Shown here one piece after another: positions 31,641 through 33,328 of a stretch of 33,328 nt of DNA (the stretch's first letter is position 1; each line of letters begins with the position of its first letter). The notes under the pieces are model-generated. The model made no database searches, was not told where the DNA came from, and worked only from the letters and a program-made list of their open reading frames with translations. Made by a program: the position numbers and the translations under genes. The stretch comes from Endothia cerciana (Eukaryota > Ascomycota > Sordariomycetes > Diaporthales > Cryphonectriaceae), in the NCBI GenBank assembly GCA_026119935.1, contig JALRMH010000089.1, positions 7,155-40,482 of the forward strand. The letters are read 5' to 3'.

Positions 31641-31816
31641 AGAAATGCCTTTCATATGAAGACCTGACGGCTCCAAAAATAACGTTCCCAAGCAGAACCC
31701 CTCCTGCCATGTGGCCCAATCTACCTTGCCTCTGGCCCCCCCCCCCCCCCCTCGAGAGATCACGAAACCATGACCCCAAGACCCCGCCTTCCGGACCTCT
31801 GTCTGTAGGTCCTGCC

Positions 31817-32951
31817 TTATACATGAGCCTGCATCCGGCTGAACACCGTGAACAGGTGGCGGAAGGAGATCGTGAATAGGGGCAGCCTGGTGATGATCAT
31901 CTGGTCAGCATCGCAGCCAGTGGCAGCACACACAGCGGGGGCGGGGGGGGGGGGACACGTACCGGCCGCGGTGCTCCGACAGGTGGGGCCGCACGTGGGC
32001 GGTCGGCAGGGGCGTCTCCTCCATCACGACGAAGTCCGACAGGTAGAAGGGGACCTCGGTGTCGGGGGCGACGGCGCCGGGGCCGAAGAACCGCGTCCAG
32101 GGGACCAGCTCGACGCCCTCGGCACGGTCGTCCATGCCCCTGCCCACGACCTTGATCTCGCCCCAGTCCAGCCGGTTCTGGCTCGGCACGTTGATGAGGA
32201 CGACCGTCTGGACACGCCTGACGCCGTGGATGTAGTCGAGGGCCTTCCTGTCGGCACTGCTGCGCACCTGGGAGCCGGTGATCTCGATGAGGAAGGTCTG
32301 TGGGCGCCTGGCGCCGTAGAAGAAGCTGTAGTCGGGCTGCCTGGTCCAGTCGCAGGAGTCCGACTGGACATCGGCGTCGCCAACCCCGTCGATGAGGCTG
32401 ATGGCATCGACAAGCTGCCCGTCATGTCCTGGGTGCCCCGTCATAGCCCGGCACTTTGCCCCAAGCAGGCCATCGAGGATGTCGTAACTGATGGGACCAA
32501 TAACAAAATCCTGGTTGACCCGTGGCGTCGTGAGGTGGAGATGTAACAGCCCCCCAGGCCGGCTGTACTCGTGCTCGATCTTCCGGAAGGCGGAACCCCG
32601 GGAGGCGCTGCTGACCGCGGTGCCGAGCGCCTGGAGCTGGTCAGGGGGGAAGTCGAAGCTAAGGTCGAGTCCGAGGAGCGACGGGTTGCGCATGTGGGAA
32701 AACTGCTCGTTCGCACGCGCCAGGGCGCGCAGCACGAGCTGGACGCCGAGGGAGGCCTCGAAGCAGCCCTCACAGGTCCGCATATCGGCCCCATCCCCCC
32801 CGCCCACCTCGCTGCTGCTGATATCAGTGGGGGCGGGGCCCTGCGCTTCGTGTTCGCCTCCGCCTCCGCCCCCGGCTTGGTGCTGGCCACCCGCATCGGC
32901 CTGGGCACCCACACCGGGGCGGCCGTGGACCTGTTCCGCCCGGATCAGCAA
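31817..32951 (-). CDS. Fungal protein with PD-(D/E)XK-like core, uncharacterised
   Basis: Two exons, 32951-31963 and 31886-31817, encode 352 residues. The intron has a GTACGT donor and CACCAG acceptor; the join replaces a proline-run tail with RLPLFTISFRHLFTVFSRMQ AHV and a TAA stop. The core has QPDYSFFYGARRPQTFLIEI (205-224), then D234 and VQTVVLINV (247-255). This is the same layout as the gene at 5318-6282: PD, a beta strand ending in Glu, an Asp about 11-13 residues later, and a hydrophobic strand. The usual Lys after the Glu is not evident. The first 56 residues are low in complexity, so translation may begin at Met57 (MRTCEGCFEASLG). Function unknown. Confidence 0.68.
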
Positions 32952-33068
32952 TCTGCTAGCCCCCCCCCCCCCCGCAGCTGGGTGGGTTCAGAAGGGGAGC
33001 TCGCTACTCACAGGAGACCCTGGCGCAGCTAGGTCCATATTGTCCTGCCGTGAGGGTGTGGATAAGGG

Positions 33069-33165
33069 AGGAGGAGAAGGAGGAGGAGGACGACGACGAC
33101 GACGAGGAGGAGGAGGAGGACGACGACGACGACGAGCAGGAGGAGGAGGAGGAGGAGGAGGAGGA
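33069..33165. repeat. GAGGAGGACGAC-type triplet repeat
   Basis: Irregular GAG, GGA and GAC triplets over about 95 bp. No gene is supported between 32952 and the window end. Confidence 0.95.
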
Positions 33166-33328
33166 GTGGGAAGCTGTGTGATGGCCCCAGGTGGGAAGCT
33201 GTGTGATGGCCCCAGGTGGGAAGCTGTGTGATGGCCCCAGGTGGGAAGCTGTGTGATGGCCCCAGGTGGGAAGCTGTGTGATGGCCCCAGGTGGGAAGCT
33301 GTGTGATGGCCCCAGGTGGGAAGCTGTG
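33165..33328. repeat. 25-bp tandem repeat running off the window end
   Basis: At least six identical copies of GTGGGAAGCTGTGTGATGGC plus CCCAG. The array is cut by the window edge. Confidence 0.97.

Noticed and set aside
1..33328. CRISPR array in view of the many tandem repeats
   Set aside because: Repeats are contiguous or have related spacers, and the genes are eukaryotic with introns.
1..33328. tRNA or 5S rRNA genes
   Set aside because: Scanning for B-box-like GGTTCGA motifs and 5S landmarks by eye gave only isolated matches (for example near 6688 and 13640) without pairing arms. A tRNAscan run would settle it.

Overview
The window looks like nuclear DNA of a filamentous ascomycete (Pezizomycotina). 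The genes have short introns of about 50-145 nt with fungal-type donors (GTAAGT, GTGAGT), CTAAC/CTGAC branch sites and CAG/TAG acceptors. The gene families also fit: a Zn2Cys6 AflR-type regulator, a DUF3435/FluG-domain protein, DUF7924-like and other fungal PD-(D/E)XK-like proteins, and a decayed pogo/Fot-type transposase. The species cannot be named from the sequence. All functional calls rest on recognising family motifs by eye; no database search was run.

Layout. 1-660: two clean minisatellites and a degenerate one. 676-3187 (-): APC5, a subunit of the anaphase-promoting complex, in three exons; its first donor site is not canonical. 3188-4267: simple and tandem repeats. 4268-4888 (+): a two-exon L-rhamnose mutarotase with a tetranucleotide array in its intron. 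5318-6282 (-): a two-exon protein with a PD-(D/E)XK-like core. 6500-10950: a long gene-poor stretch with a telomere-like tract and many G/C runs. 10950-11330 (-): a broken N-terminal fragment of mevalonate kinase. 11584-13311 (+): a DUF7924-like PD-(D/E)XK protein. 13888-17112 (-): a five-exon DUF3435 tyrosine-recombinase-type gene (the superfamily of Starship captains) with C2H2 fingers; four single-base excesses break its catalytic core. 17855-18400 (-): a pogo-like transposase relic, followed by two copies of a hairpin element.

19.0-21.6 kb is a pyrimidine-rich and modular minisatellite whose units carry donor-like and acceptor-like junctions. It runs directly into an AMP-forming acyl-CoA synthetase-like gene (to 23638, +). 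A two-exon AflR-type regulator follows (25165-26608, +). From 27.0 to 31.7 kb the DNA is a mosaic of unrelated tandem repeats. It includes a 57-bp module shaped like an intron, present in three full copies and one shortened copy, and a small membrane-protein reading frame broken by a 16-bp duplication. 31817-32951 (-) is a third PD-(D/E)XK-like gene, and the window ends inside another tandem array.

The reading is an ordinary chromosome segment (APC5, rhamnose metabolism) grading into an accessory, repeat-expanding compartment. That compartment holds mobile-element debris, a recombinase-family gene and three nuclease-fold-like genes. The acyl-CoA synthetase-like gene and the AflR-type regulator lie close together and could belong to a small metabolic cluster, but no core biosynthetic gene is visible, so this is only a suggestion.
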